64,000 bases of DNA from Streptomyces formicae (GCF_022647665.1 NZ_CP071872.1:4712001-4776000), one strand, 5' to 3'. Shown: positions 25,191 to 34,137, counted from the stretch's first letter. Numbers and translations are program-made. Notes: generated from the sequence alone by a model not told the origin.

Positions 25191-26555
25191 ATGACCGCGA
25201 ATCCGATCGCCGAGACCGTCGCATCCCTGATACCCCGCGCGAAGACGGAACTCACGGAACTGGTGGCGTTCCATTCGGTGGCGGACCCGGCCGTGGCGCC
25301 GAGGAGCGAGTGCGAGGCCGCGGCGAAGTGGGTGGCGGACGCGCTCGCCGCCGAGGGGTTCCAGGATGTGGCGCTGCTCGACACCCCCGACGGTTCGCAG
25401 TCGGTGTACGGCCTGCTGCCCGGGCCCGAGGGCGCGCCGACCGTGCTGCTCTACGCGCACTACGACGTGCAGCCGATGCTCGACGAATCGGCGTGGGTGA
25501 CGCCCCCGTTCGAGCTGACCGAGCGGAACGGCCGCTGGTACGGACGCGGCGCCGCCGACTGCAAGGGCGGCTTCATCATGCACCTGCTCGCGCTGCGCGC
25601 CCTCAAGGCGAACGGCGGCGTCCCGGTCACGGTCAAGGTCATCGTCGAGGGCTCGGAGGAGCAGGGCACGGGCGGTCTCGAGCGGTACGCCGAGGCGCAC
25701 CCGGAGCTGCTGCGTGCGGACGCCATCGTGATCGGCGACAGCGGCAACTTCCGCCTCGGTCTGCCGACCGTGACGGCGACGCTGCGCGGGATGACGATGA
25801 TCCGCGTCCAGGTCGACACCATGGAGGGCAACCTGCACTCCGGCATGTTCGGCGGTGCTGCCCCCGACGCGCTGGCCGCGCTGATCCGCGTCCTCGACTC
25901 GCTGCGCGCCGAGGACGGCTCGACGGTCGTCGACGGGCTCGCGGCGGACGCGGCCTGGGACGGACTCCAGTACCCGGCGGAGGACTTCCGCAAGGACGCG
26001 AAGGTGCTGGACGGCGTCGGACTGATCGGCCACGGCACGGTCGCCGACCGCCTCTGGGCGCGTCCCGCCGTCACCGTCGTCGGCATCGACTGCCCGCCGG
26101 TGGCCGGTGCGACCCCGTCCGTCCCGTCCAGCGCCCGCGCTCAGATCAGCCTGCGGGTGCCGCCCGGGCAGGACGCGGCCGAGGCGACGAAGCTGCTCTA
26201 CGCCCACATCGAGAAGCACACGCCGTGGAACGCCCGGGTGAGCCTGGAGCAGGTCGGGCAGGGCCAGGCGTTCCGCGCGGACGTGACCAGCCCGGCGTAC
26301 ACCTCGATGGCGGACGCGATGGGGATCGCGTACCCGGGCGAGGAGATGCAGATCTCCGGCATGGGCGGCTCGATTCCGCTGTGCAACACGCTCGCGGCGC
26401 TCTACCCGGAGTCGGAGATCCTGCTGATCGGCCTGAGCGAGCCGGAGGCGCAGATCCACGCGGTGAACGAGAGCGTGTCGCCCGAGGAGCTGGAGCGGCT
26501 GTCGGTGGCGGAGGCGCACTTCCTGGTGAACTACGCGCGCTCGAAGCAGGTCTGA
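25191..26555 (+). CDS. M20-family metallopeptidase (dipeptidase)
   Basis: The protein has 454 residues from the ATG at 25191, because GAGGAGCGTGCCC precedes it; an ATG five codons earlier lacks spacing. Metal-site motifs are VLLYAHYDVQP, the catalytic glutamates in VEGSEEQGTGG, and GDSGNFRLGLPTV. The GMFGGAAPDAL region is the dimerisation domain. Family members cleave dipeptides or acylated amino acids with two zinc ions in the cytoplasm. It diverges from the flavoenzyme gene, and a 7-bp repeat and a long hairpin follow it. Confidence 0.93.
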   Translation: MTANPIAETVASLIPRAKTELTELVAFHSVADPAVAPRSECEAAAKWVADALAAEGFQDVALLDTPDGSQSVYGLLPGPEGAPTVLLYAHYDVQPMLDESAWVTPPFELTERNGRWYGRGAADCKGGFIMHLLALRALKANGGVPVTVKVIVEGSEEQGTGGLERYAEAHPELLRADAIVIGDSGNFRLGLPTVTATLRGMTMIRVQVDTMEGNLHSGMFGGAAPDALAALIRVLDSLRAEDGSTVVDGLAADAAWDGLQYPAEDFRKDAKVLDGVGLIGHGTVADRLWARPAVTVVGIDCPPVAGATPSVPSSARAQISLRVPPGQDAAEATKLLYAHIEKHTPWNARVSLEQVGQGQAFRADVTSPAYTSMADAMGIAYPGEEMQISGMGGSIPLCNTLAALYPESEILLIGLSEPEAQIHAVNESVSPEELERLSVAEAHFLVNYARSKQV

Positions 26556-26590
26556 TCACTCGGGCGTCGCGCGTTCGGAAGTCGCACGTC

Positions 26591-26650
26591 GAGCGCTGAG
26601 CGCTGAGCAGTGCGCAGAGCGCAGAGCGCAGAGCGCAGTGCGCAGTGCGC
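26591..26650. repeat. 7-bp tandem repeats after the peptidase gene
   Basis: Units GAGCGCT, GCAGAGC and GCAGTGC follow one another for about 60 bases. They lie between the peptidase stop and the hairpin at 26692. They are rich in GCGC and may fold, but no clear function is seen. Confidence 0.7.
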
Positions 26651-26691
26651 GTTCGGCGGAACTCGCCGAGAGCGTAGACGGATGCGGCGGG

Positions 26692-26729
26692 ATGCGGCGG
26701 ACGTACGGGCCTGCGTACGTCCGCCGCAT
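26692..26729. terminator. Perfect 16-bp hairpin, probable terminator
   Basis: Arms ATGCGGCGGACGTACG and CGTACGTCCGCCGCAT are perfectly complementary around a six-base loop GGCCTG. It is well placed to end the peptidase transcript. The right arm covers the first two bases of the ATG at 26728 of the decayed metallo-beta-lactamase gene, so it could also hide that start. Confidence 0.7.
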
Positions 26730-27088
26730 GGACGTCATGGAGGTACGCCCCGGCTGCACATGGTCCGCTTCCCGATCGGCCAGGCCTACCTGTGGCGGGA
26801 CGGCGACGAGCTCGGCTTCGGAGGCGGCGCCCGCGTGGTGCACGTCCCGGGCCGCACCCCTGGCTCGATCGCGCAGTATCTGCCGCGCCACGGCCTGTTG
26901 TTCACCGGCGACGCGGTCGCGGGCGTGGGCCGGGTGATGCTCGGCGTCTTCAACGCCGACCGGGAGCCGGCCCTGGAGTCGATGCACCGGTTGTCCCCGC
27001 TCGCCCTGCCGTCCTCTGCTTCGGGCACGGCGACCCGGTCGGCGAGGACGCGGCGGCGGTGCTGGGCGCAGCAGCCGCCGCATCGTGA
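26728..27088 (+). pseudogene. Decayed MBL-fold hydrolase gene with internal deletion
   Basis: An ATG at 26728 starts MDVMEVRPG. After a one-base loss near 26750 the frame continues as LHMVRFPIGQAYLWRDGDEL, the usual N-terminus of an MBL-fold protein. It then jumps directly to GFGGGARVVHVPGRTPGS and HGLLFTGDAVAGVGRVML, the C-terminal part. About 100-150 residues that should carry the zinc motif HxHxDH are absent. A further shift near 27005 moves to VLCFGHGDPVGEDAAAVLG. Without the metal site the product cannot be an active hydrolase. The deletion may have joined two DGDEL-encoding copies (inference). It lies downstream of the peptidase and next to a convergent kinase gene. Confidence 0.8.
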
Positions 27089-27097
27089 GACGACCGG

Positions 27098-28138
27098 TCA
27101 CCCCACGGGCACACCCGCCTCCAGGTTGAGCACCGTCCCGCGCTCCCGGGCCCGCAGCGCCCAGCGCAGCCGTTCGTAGCGCACCGGGGGCAGCATCCCG
27201 GCGGCCTCCTCCTCGGTGGCGAACCGCCACCCCCGCAGCTCCGCACCGGGCAGCAGCACGCGTGCGGCGGCGTCGTCGCCGGTGAGCCGGCCGCCGTCGA
27301 AGAGCAGCCGCAGCCCGCCGTAGCCCGGTGGCCGGGGCGGCTCCCAATCGACGACCAGCAGCCGCGGTACGGCGTCGAGCCGTATCCCTGTCTCCTCGGC
27401 CACCTCCCGCATCCCCGCGCGCGCCGGGGCCTCCCCGGGCTCGACCACGCCGCCGGGGAACTCCCAGCCGGGCTTGTAGGTGGGGTCGACGAGGAGCACC
27501 CGGTCGTGCTCGTCGAAGAGCAGGACGCCGGCGGCCAGGGTCTCGGCGGTCGGTTCGGGTGTCTGCACGATCGCGCTGACCGCGGCGGCGCCGGTGAGCA
27601 CGGCCTCGGCGACGGCCTCGGCGGTCCGGCGCGGGCTGAGCGACGAGGTGTCGACGACATGGGCGTCGGCGGTGAGCCAGCCATGGAGGGCGGTGCGGTA
27701 GGGCTCGATGTGGTCGTGCGCCCACTGGTCCACGCGCTGCTTCGCGTCGGGGTTTCCGGGCTCCTCCCGAGCGGCGATCCGGGCGCGCAGGATCGTTTCC
27801 TCCGAGTGGAGCAGGACATGGCGGACCGGGATGCGGCGGGCGGCGAGCCCTCCGAAGATCTCGTCCCGGTACTCCTGTCTGAGCAGCGTCATCGGCACCA
27901 CGAGGACGCCGCCGAACTCGGCGAGCATCCCCGCCGCCGCGTCCACCACCAGGCGGCGCCAGATCGGCAGGTCCTGATAGTCGGTCACCTCGTCGAGCCG
28001 CTTCTGCGGCAGGAGGTCCCGCAGCGCGCCGCCGATCACCTCGGGGTCGTACAACGTGCTGTTCGGGATCAGATCGATCAGCTCGCGAGCAGCGGTCGAC
28101 TTGCCCGCGCCGAAAGCACCGTTGATCCAGACGATCAC
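27098..28138 (-). CDS. P-loop kinase fused to a NUDIX hydrolase
   Basis: The protein has 346 residues from the GTG at 28138, which follows GGAGGAGGGGGGAACC. The first 180 residues are an AAA-type nucleoside/phosphate kinase-like domain with Walker A in INGAFGAGKSTAAREL and a lid-like EETILRARIAAREEPGN. From about residue 200 a NUDIX domain follows, with VLLFDEHDRVLLVDPTYKPG, then the NUDIX box with GGVVEPGEAPARAGMREVAE and EETG. NUDIX enzymes cleave nucleoside diphosphates linked to another group. The substrate and order of reactions are unknown. The fusion could repair or recycle a nucleotide. It is divergent from a short gene at 28293. Confidence 0.88.
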   Translation of the reverse strand: MIVWINGAFGAGKSTAARELIDLIPNSTLYDPEVIGGALRDLLPQKRLDEVTDYQDLPIWRRLVVDAAAGMLAEFGGVLVVPMTLLRQEYRDEIFGGLAARRIPVRHVLLHSEETILRARIAAREEPGNPDAKQRVDQWAHDHIEPYRTALHGWLTADAHVVDTSSLSPRRTAEAVAEAVLTGAAAVSAIVQTPEPTAETLAAGVLLFDEHDRVLLVDPTYKPGWEFPGGVVEPGEAPARAGMREVAEETGIRLDAVPRLLVVDWEPPRPPGYGGLRLLFDGGRLTGDDAAARVLLPGAELRGWRFATEEEAAGMLPPVRYERLRWALRARERGTVLNLEAGVPVG

Positions 28139-28292
28139 GGTTCCCCCTCCTCCGTAGCCCCCAGTGGACTGCCCGCTACACCCTGCCATGGAAACGTCGC
28201 ACACGGCCCGGCCGCGGCCCCGGGCAGGCGGCGCCCGTAACACATCCCGACGGAGCCTCGTTGGGGATCACGATGAGCAAGGGGGTGCGGAG

Positions 28293-28466
28293 ATGCTCCG
28301 TACGGTGCTGGAGAGGTTTCCCGCAGGGGGCCCGCGAGGTAGCTGGCCGGCGGAGGAGTTCGCCCGGGCGCGGCGGGACGAGGGCGTGCCGGCGGAGGTC
28401 GTGATGGACCTGGACACGGACGCGTACCTCGTGGTGATCCCACAGCAGGCGGCCGAGCCCCGCTGA
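28293..28466 (+). CDS. Short conserved protein of unknown function
   Basis: The predicted product has 57 residues from the ATG at 28293 (MLRTVLERFPAGGPRGSWPA), with AAGGGGGTGCGGAG ahead of it. It has an acidic core (EEFARARRDEGVPAEVV) and ends DAYLVVIPQQAAEPR. It contains no membrane or signal segment. I believe similar short proteins occur in other streptomycetes but cannot name a family. Longer frames to 28164 are less likely starts. It is convergent with the ABC permease gene. Confidence 0.6.
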   Translation: MLRTVLERFPAGGPRGSWPAEEFARARRDEGVPAEVVMDLDTDAYLVVIPQQAAEPR

Positions 28467-28491
28467 GTTCCACGGGCCCGCCCTGCGGTGG

Positions 28492-29448
28492 TCACCCCTT
28501 GTTCGAACCCAGCGTGAGCCCCGCGATGAAGTGCCGTTGCAGCAGCAGGAAGACGAGCAGCGTGGGCAGGGCCACGATCACCGAGCCCGCCGCCAGCAGG
28601 TTGTAGTCCGTGAAGAACTGCCCGCGCAGGTTGTTGAGGGCCGAGGTGATGGGGAGCTTGTCGCCGTCGGAGATGAAGACGAGCGCCCAGAGGAAGTCGT
28701 TGTACATCCAGGTGAACTGGAGCGTGCCGAGGGCCGCCAGCGCGGGGCGGCACAGCGGCAGCGTGATGCGCCAGTACTGCGTCCAGACCCCGGCGCCGTC
28801 GACGACGGCCGCCTCCAGGATCTCCTGGGGCAGCGTGCGCATGAAGTTGGCGAGGACGAAGACGCAGAAGCCGATCTGGAAGCCGACCTGCACCGTGATC
28901 ACCGCCCAGTACGAGTCGAACATCGTCATCGAGTCCGACATCCAGTAGGGCAGCGGGATGCGGTTGAACAGGACGTACAGGGGCGTGACGATGACCTGCT
29001 GCGGGAGCAGGTTGCCCGCCGTGAAGAGCATCAGCAGCAGGACCGAGCCGCGCAGCTTCAGCCGGGAGACGGCGAAGGCGACGAAGGATGCGAGGAAGAG
29101 CGCGAGCAGCACGCCCGGTACGGCGATGATCAGGGAGTTGACGAAGTACTTCGTCATCCCCGAGTCGGTGAAGGCCTGCCGGTAGTAGTCGAAGGAGAGC
29201 GTGCGCGGCAGCGAGAAGTAGCCGAGCTCGGAGGTCTCGTCGTACGGCCTGAGCGAGGCGTAGACCGCGAGGGCGAGCGGTGCCAGGAAGGCGAGCGAGA
29301 CGGTCATCAGGAACGCGTGCAGCCCGAGCCGGCCGGGGCGCAGGCGGCGCCGGCGGCCTGCGGGCACCGGCGCGGGCCGCCCGGCCGCGGCGGCCTGCGA
29401 GGCGGACGCGGTCGAGGTGTCGGTGCTCAGTGGGCGCAGTGGGCTCAA
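28492..29448 (-). CDS. Carbohydrate ABC transporter permease (MalG-type)
   Basis: The protein has 318 residues. A TTG start at 29448 overlaps the TGA of the upstream permease as TTGA, and GGGGAG lies ahead of it. Six membrane segments are expected, beginning LHAFLMTVSLAFLAPLALAV. The EAA loop that contacts the ATPase is LEAAVVDGAGVWTQYWRITL. This is the second inner-membrane permease of a CUT1-type sugar importer. No ATP-binding subunit is encoded here, as is usual for Streptomyces sugar importers, which share the MsiK ATPase (known for other systems). It is the last gene of the operon with the binding protein and first permease. Confidence 0.9.
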   Translation of the reverse strand: MSPLRPLSTDTSTASASQAAAAGRPAPVPAGRRRRLRPGRLGLHAFLMTVSLAFLAPLALAVYASLRPYDETSELGYFSLPRTLSFDYYRQAFTDSGMTKYFVNSLIIAVPGVLLALFLASFVAFAVSRLKLRGSVLLLMLFTAGNLLPQQVIVTPLYVLFNRIPLPYWMSDSMTMFDSYWAVITVQVGFQIGFCVFVLANFMRTLPQEILEAAVVDGAGVWTQYWRITLPLCRPALAALGTLQFTWMYNDFLWALVFISDGDKLPITSALNNLRGQFFTDYNLLAAGSVIVALPTLLVFLLLQRHFIAGLTLGSNKG

Positions 29449-30359
29449 CGGGTCATCTCCCCTCGGATCTCCTGGACCAGGTACGTCACGACGAACCCCA
29501 GGGAGACGGTCAGCAGCACCACCGCGATCGCCGAGCCGAAGCCGATCCGGCTGGCCTCGCCGATGATGTTGTCGGTGACGAGCACCGAGAGCAGCTCCAG
29601 GCCGTTGCGGCCCTTGTTGACGGCGTAGACGATGTCGAAGGCGCGCAGGGCCTCGATGACGGTGATGACGCCGACGATGACGTTGACGGGCCGCAGGGTC
29701 GGCAGGACGACCCGGAAGAAGGTCTGCGCCTCGCCGGCCCCGTCGATGGCGGCGGCCTCCTTCAGCGACGGGTCCACGGCCTTGAGCCCGGCGAGGTAGA
29801 GGATCATCACATAGCCGGTGTGCCGCCAGGCCGCGGCCAGGAGGACCATCCAGATGTTGAGGTCGGGGTCGCCGAGCCAGTCGGTGGGGTTGTCCGTGTT
29901 CCCGAGGATCGCGTTCAGCGCGCCTTGGTCGCGGGAGAAGACCAGTTGGGCGATGAAGCCGACGATCGCGAGCGACAGGACGACGGGCATGTAGAGGGTC
30001 GACTGGTAGAAGCGGCTGAAGCGGACGCCGCGGTCGACGAGGACGGCGAGGAGCAGCCCGAAGGGGGTGGCCACGAGGCCGAGGAAGGCGAGCCACAGCA
30101 GGTTGTGCCGTACGGCCGGCCAGAACTGCGGATAGTTGGTGAAGAGGTTCGCGTAGTTCTGCGTACCGACCCACTCGATGTCACCGATGCCGTCCCAGCT
30201 GGTGAAGGAGAGCACGACGGAGGCGAGCGTCGGCCCCCAGACGACGGCGATGTCGAGCAGGAGGGGTATGCCCAGCAGCACGCCGAGGACGGCGAGGTCG
30301 CGGGGGGTGAACCGCCGCGGGCCTCGCCGTCCGGTGCGCCGCGCGGTGTTGAGCGCCAC
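29445..30359 (-). CDS. Carbohydrate ABC transporter permease (MalF-type)
   Basis: The protein has 304 residues from a GTG at 30359. Hydrophobic segments begin at LAVLGVLLGIPLLLDIAVVW and the EAA loop is LKEAAAIDGAGEAQTFFRVV. The family is the first membrane subunit of CUT1-type sugar importers. It lies 82 bases after the binding-protein gene and overlaps the second permease by four bases, so all three are one operon. The position opposite an alpha-galactosidase suggests import of galactosides or released sugar. Confidence 0.92.
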   Translation of the reverse strand: MALNTARRTGRRGPRRFTPRDLAVLGVLLGIPLLLDIAVVWGPTLASVVLSFTSWDGIGDIEWVGTQNYANLFTNYPQFWPAVRHNLLWLAFLGLVATPFGLLLAVLVDRGVRFSRFYQSTLYMPVVLSLAIVGFIAQLVFSRDQGALNAILGNTDNPTDWLGDPDLNIWMVLLAAAWRHTGYVMILYLAGLKAVDPSLKEAAAIDGAGEAQTFFRVVLPTLRPVNVIVGVITVIEALRAFDIVYAVNKGRNGLELLSVLVTDNIIGEASRIGFGSAIAVVLLTVSLGFVVTYLVQEIRGEMTR

Positions 30360-30441
30360 GGATCGGAACTCCCAGTGGGTCGCGGACTGTCGGCCGGTCG
30401 CGGGCCGTCAGTCGGTCTCGGGCGAGTCAGTCTCGGGCGAG

Positions 30442-31791
30442 TCAGTCGGAGACGAAGATGGTCTTCTTCTGCCGCTCGATGTCGTTGACGAGTCCGTCGA
30501 CGTCGTCCGGATTGCTGATGAACGTCTGGATGGCCGGGATCATGACGGTCGAGGAGAAGTCGGGACGCGTGTCGCGGTCGAGGAACTGGGAGATCTGCTT
30601 GGCGTTCGAGACCAGCTCGACGGCCTTCTTCTGGATCGGGCTGTACGCGGAGGTGTCCGCCTCGCTGCTGACGGCGATGTTGTTCGGATCGTGCTGGAGG
30701 TAGATGTCCTCGGCCCTGCCGGTGGCGAGCCACTTCAGCAGGTCCTTGGCGCTTTCGAGCGTCTTCTCGTTCTTGAGGTTCTTCGACTTCCTGGCGAGGA
30801 GGTACCCGTCGATCGGGGCCTCGACGGCGTCCTGGCCGTGCTCCGGGTTGATGACCGGGAACGGGAAGAAGTCGAGGTCGTCCTGGTCGCTTTCCGGGAA
30901 CTGCTGGCCGGGGTGCGGGAGTCCGAGGACCACCATGCCGGCCTCGCGCTTCTGGAGACTGGTGGCGGCCTCCTGCCAGGTGCGGCCGTTGGCGCCCTGC
31001 TGGCAGTACGGGAGCAGCCGGCGCCAGGTGTCGAAGACCTCCTTGACCTGCTTGCCGTTCCAGGCTTCCTTTCCGGCCATCAGGTTCTTGTGGAACTCAT
31101 AGCCGTTGGTGCGCATGTTGAGATAGTCGAAGGTGCCCATCGCGGGCCAGCCGTCCTTGTCGCAGAAGGCGATGGGGACGAGCTTGTCCTTCTGCATCTG
31201 CCGGGCGAGTGCGACGTACTCGTCGAGCGTCTTCGGGGCCTGGTAGCCGCGCTCCTGGAAGAGGCTCTTCCGGTGGAACACGGCCCACGGGTAGTAGTAG
31301 TACGGCGTCAGGTACTGCTTGCCGTCCTCGCCGGTCGACTGGTCCTTGAGTGCCGGGGAGAAGCCTTTGTAGCCGGCCCAGAGGTCGGATATCTCGTGCA
31401 GCAGGCCCTTCTCGGCGAAGAACTGCATGCGATAGCCGGCGAACCACATGAAGACGTCGTCCGGCTTGCCCTGCAGATAGCGGTTGATGTTCTCCTGGAA
31501 GGTGTTGTGATCGACGGTGTTGACCTTGACCTTGCGGCCTTCCTCCGACTGCTTCTCGTACGCCGTGAACGCCTCGGCGAACGCCTTGCGCGGCACCGGG
31601 TCCGACGCGTTGGACCCCATCGTGACGGTCCTGCCGTCACCGCCGGGCCCTCCGCCGCAGGCGGTGAGCAGCGACGGCAGAGTGATTGCACCCGCACCCA
31701 GAGCCGCACCGCGCAGCACGCTCCGCCGGGAGACCCGATGGCCGGCCACGCTCCCTGGCACGGACGAACCGTTGAACGATGACTGTGTCAT
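30442..31791 (-). CDS. Sugar-binding lipoprotein of an ABC importer
   Basis: The protein has 449 residues from the ATG at 31791, which follows GGAGGAGAGGGC. It has a twin-arginine motif (RRSVLRGAALGAG) and a lipobox SLLTACGG, so it should be exported by Tat and lipid-anchored. The mature part is a type 1 extracellular solute-binding protein with GKPDDVFMWFAGYRMQFF and LTPYYYYPWAVFHRKSLF. It delivers a sugar to the two permeases downstream. The gene diverges from the GH27 gene across 221 bases that include a perfect palindrome, so the importer and enzyme are probably co-regulated. Confidence 0.93.
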   Translation of the reverse strand: MTQSSFNGSSVPGSVAGHRVSRRSVLRGAALGAGAITLPSLLTACGGGPGGDGRTVTMGSNASDPVPRKAFAEAFTAYEKQSEEGRKVKVNTVDHNTFQENINRYLQGKPDDVFMWFAGYRMQFFAEKGLLHEISDLWAGYKGFSPALKDQSTGEDGKQYLTPYYYYPWAVFHRKSLFQERGYQAPKTLDEYVALARQMQKDKLVPIAFCDKDGWPAMGTFDYLNMRTNGYEFHKNLMAGKEAWNGKQVKEVFDTWRRLLPYCQQGANGRTWQEAATSLQKREAGMVVLGLPHPGQQFPESDQDDLDFFPFPVINPEHGQDAVEAPIDGYLLARKSKNLKNEKTLESAKDLLKWLATGRAEDIYLQHDPNNIAVSSEADTSAYSPIQKKAVELVSNAKQISQFLDRDTRPDFSSTVMIPAIQTFISNPDDVDGLVNDIERQKKTIFVSD

Positions 31792-31871
31792 GCCCTCTCC
31801 TCCGGGATGCAACCGAACACAACCCAACGCGCGGACTGGATCTCACTCCCAAGTAGAGGTGCAGTCAAGGG

Positions 31872-31885
31872 TTCTGGCGCCAGAA
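31872..31885. promoter_or_regulatory. Perfect 14-bp palindrome between importer and galactosidase genes
   Basis: The sequence TTCTGGCGCCAGAA is a perfect dyad. It sits about 80 bases before the binding-protein start and 128 before the GH27 start, in position to control both. It differs from the LacI operator at 36379, so a different regulator probably binds it. Confidence 0.6.
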
Positions 31886-32012
31886 GAAGCAACCGTTACG
31901 CATACCTTCCAACAGACTCCCCCAAGCCCTACCGTAAACGCGCGCAATTGGACATGTGCATGACCTGCCTGAAACGTCACCCGTCTTCGCGTGAGTACGG
32001 AGGAACGTAACG

Positions 32013-34082
32013 ATGCGTCACCTTCCCATCTGCACACCTCGACGAAGAGTGCTTGCAGCAGTGGCCGCGGCCCTGGTGTGGGCGGGCGGAGCGGCCCCGG
32101 CGGGCTTTGCGGCCGCTGCGGCACCGGCCACGGCGCCGTCCGCGCGGCCCGCGACGTCCGTGCCGACGACGTCGGCCGCCGCTTCACCGGTGGACGACGG
32201 GCTCGCCCTCACCCCGCCCATGGGGTTCAACAACTGGAACTCCACGCACTGCAGGGCCGAATTCAACGAGGCGATGGTCAAGGGCGTCGCCGACATCTTC
32301 GTCGAAAAGGGCCTCAAGGACGCGGGCTATCAGTACGTCAACCTCGACGACTGCTGGGCGCTGCCCGAGCGCGACGCCGACGGAAAGCTCGTCCCCGACC
32401 CGGTGCGCTTCCCGAACGGCATCAAGGCAGTGGCCGATTACGTCCACTCCAAAGGGCTGAAATTCGGTATCTACACGAGCGCCGGGACAAAGACCTGCAA
32501 TCCCGCGGGATTCCCGGGCGGGCTGGGACATGAGTACAGCGATGCCCAGCAGTTCGCCGACTGGGGTGTCGACTACCTCAAGTACGACAACTGCAACAAC
32601 CAGGGCGTGGACGCGAAACTGCGCTACAACACGATGCGCGACGCACTGAAGGCCACCGGCCGGCCGATCGTCTACAGCCTCTGCGAATGGGGCGAGAACA
32701 AGCCCTGGGAGTGGGCGGCGGACACCGGCCATCTGTGGCGCACCACGGGCGACATCAGCGACAGCTGGGGCTCCATGCTCTCGATCATGAAGCAGAACCT
32801 GCCCCTCGCGCCGTACGCGGGACCCGGGAACTGGAACGACCCCGACATGCTGGAGGTCGGCAACGGCGGCATGACGGACACCGAGTACCGCACCCACTTC
32901 TCCATGTGGTCGGTCATGGCCGCGCCGCTGCTCATCGGCTCGGACCTGCGCACGGCGACCCCCGAGACCTTCGAGATCCTGGGCAATCGCGAGGTCATCG
33001 CCGTCGACCAGGACCCGCTGGGCAAGCAGGGCGCCGTCGTGTCGTCGCAGGACGGCCGGTGGGTCGTCGCCAAGGAGATGGCGGACGGCAGCCGGGCCGT
33101 CGCGCTCTTCAACGAGAGTGCGCGTCCGCAGCGGATCGCGACGACCGCACGGGAGGCCGGACTGCCGGATGCGGCGGGATACCGGGTCCGCGACCTGTGG
33201 CAGCACACGGACCGCAACACCGCGGGCGTGATCGCGGCGACCGTGCCCGCGCACGGCACGGTGCTGGTCCGGGTGTCGGCCGGCCCCGGCTGGGCGCAGC
33301 TGCCGCCCGCCGTCGAACTGGCCGCCGGTGAGGGCCTGATGACCGAGGCGGGCGAGCCCGCCGAGCTGACGACCGCGGTCACCGATCTGGGCCGTACGCC
33401 CGCACGGGACGTGTCGGTCTCGCTGACCGGTCCCGGGGGCTGGCGGATCGAGGCCACCTCCCGCACGTCGACGCCCCTGCTGCGGACCGGCGGGAAGCTC
33501 ACCACCGGCTGGCGGGTCACGGCGCCGGCGGACGCGGCGGACGGCTCGTACGGGCTGACGCTCACCGCCACCTACCGGGCACCGGACGGGAAGCGGATCA
33601 CCGAGACCGTACCGGCGGCCGCCCAGGTGGTGACGGCCCCGCCCGCCGGGATCTCGTACCTCAGCGACCTCGGCCCGCTCAGCGCCACCAACGGCTGGGG
33701 TCCGGTCGAGAAGGACCACAGCAACGGCGAGAGCGGCGCCGGCGACGGCGGTCCGATCACCATCGGCGGCCAGGTCTTCGCCAAGGGCCTCGGCGTCCAC
33801 GCGGGCAGCACCGTCGAGTACTACACCGGGGGACGCTGCACCTCCGTGACGGCCCAGGTCGGCCTGGACGACGAGTCGGGCACCCGCGGCACGGTCGCCT
33901 TCGAGATCTGGGCCGACGGCACGAAGGCCGCGGCCACGGACGTCCTCACGAACGAGTCGGCCGCGCAGCCGCTGTCGGCGGATGTGACCGGTGCCGAGGT
34001 CGTGCGCCTGGTCGTGACCGACGGCGGTGACGGCATCGACTACGACCACGCCGACTGGGCGGAGCCGAAGCTGACCTGCTGA
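32013..34082 (+). CDS. Secreted GH27 alpha-galactosidase with NEW3 and NPCBM domains
   Basis: The protein has 689 residues and a Sec-type signal peptide (RRRVLAAVAAALVWAGG, alanine-rich cleavage region). The GH27 barrel begins LALTPPMGFNNWNS. The nucleophile is D192 in YLKYDNCNN, and the acid/base is D278 in WNDPDMLEVGN. A beta-domain follows (AVALFNESARPQRI), then a NEW3 domain (LGRTPARDVSVSLTGPGGW) and an NPCBM carbohydrate-binding domain at the C-terminus (VFAKGLGVHAGSTVEYY). It should release terminal alpha-galactose from galactomannan or oligosaccharides outside the cell. ATG follows TACGGAGGAACGTAACG. The gene diverges from the sugar importer operon, and a strong terminator follows. Confidence 0.95.
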   Translation: MRHLPICTPRRRVLAAVAAALVWAGGAAPAGFAAAAAPATAPSARPATSVPTTSAAASPVDDGLALTPPMGFNNWNSTHCRAEFNEAMVKGVADIFVEKGLKDAGYQYVNLDDCWALPERDADGKLVPDPVRFPNGIKAVADYVHSKGLKFGIYTSAGTKTCNPAGFPGGLGHEYSDAQQFADWGVDYLKYDNCNNQGVDAKLRYNTMRDALKATGRPIVYSLCEWGENKPWEWAADTGHLWRTTGDISDSWGSMLSIMKQNLPLAPYAGPGNWNDPDMLEVGNGGMTDTEYRTHFSMWSVMAAPLLIGSDLRTATPETFEILGNREVIAVDQDPLGKQGAVVSSQDGRWVVAKEMADGSRAVALFNESARPQRIATTAREAGLPDAAGYRVRDLWQHTDRNTAGVIAATVPAHGTVLVRVSAGPGWAQLPPAVELAAGEGLMTEAGEPAELTTAVTDLGRTPARDVSVSLTGPGGWRIEATSRTSTPLLRTGGKLTTGWRVTAPADAADGSYGLTLTATYRAPDGKRITETVPAAAQVVTAPPAGISYLSDLGPLSATNGWGPVEKDHSNGESGAGDGGPITIGGQVFAKGLGVHAGSTVEYYTGGRCTSVTAQVGLDDESGTRGTVAFEIWADGTKAAATDVLTNESAAQPLSADVTGAEVVRLVVTDGGDGIDYDHADWAEPKLTC

Positions 34083-34097
34083 GGGCCGGAAGGGTGA

Positions 34098-34137
34098 GGG
34101 GGACGGGCCCCGCGCGGCTGCGCGGGGCCCGTCCCCC
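34098..34137 (+). terminator. Strong hairpin terminator after the GH27 gene
   Basis: Perfectly paired 18-bp arms, beginning GGGGGACGGGCCCC and ending GGGGCCCGTCCCCC, surround a four-base loop GGCT, fifteen bases after the stop codon. A short T-containing stretch follows. Confidence 0.85.

Noticed and set aside
30178..31782. 534-codon open frame antisense to the sugar-binding protein
   Set aside because: It is a shadow of the real gene; its Val/Leu/Glu-rich composition is typical of antisense frames in high-GC DNA.
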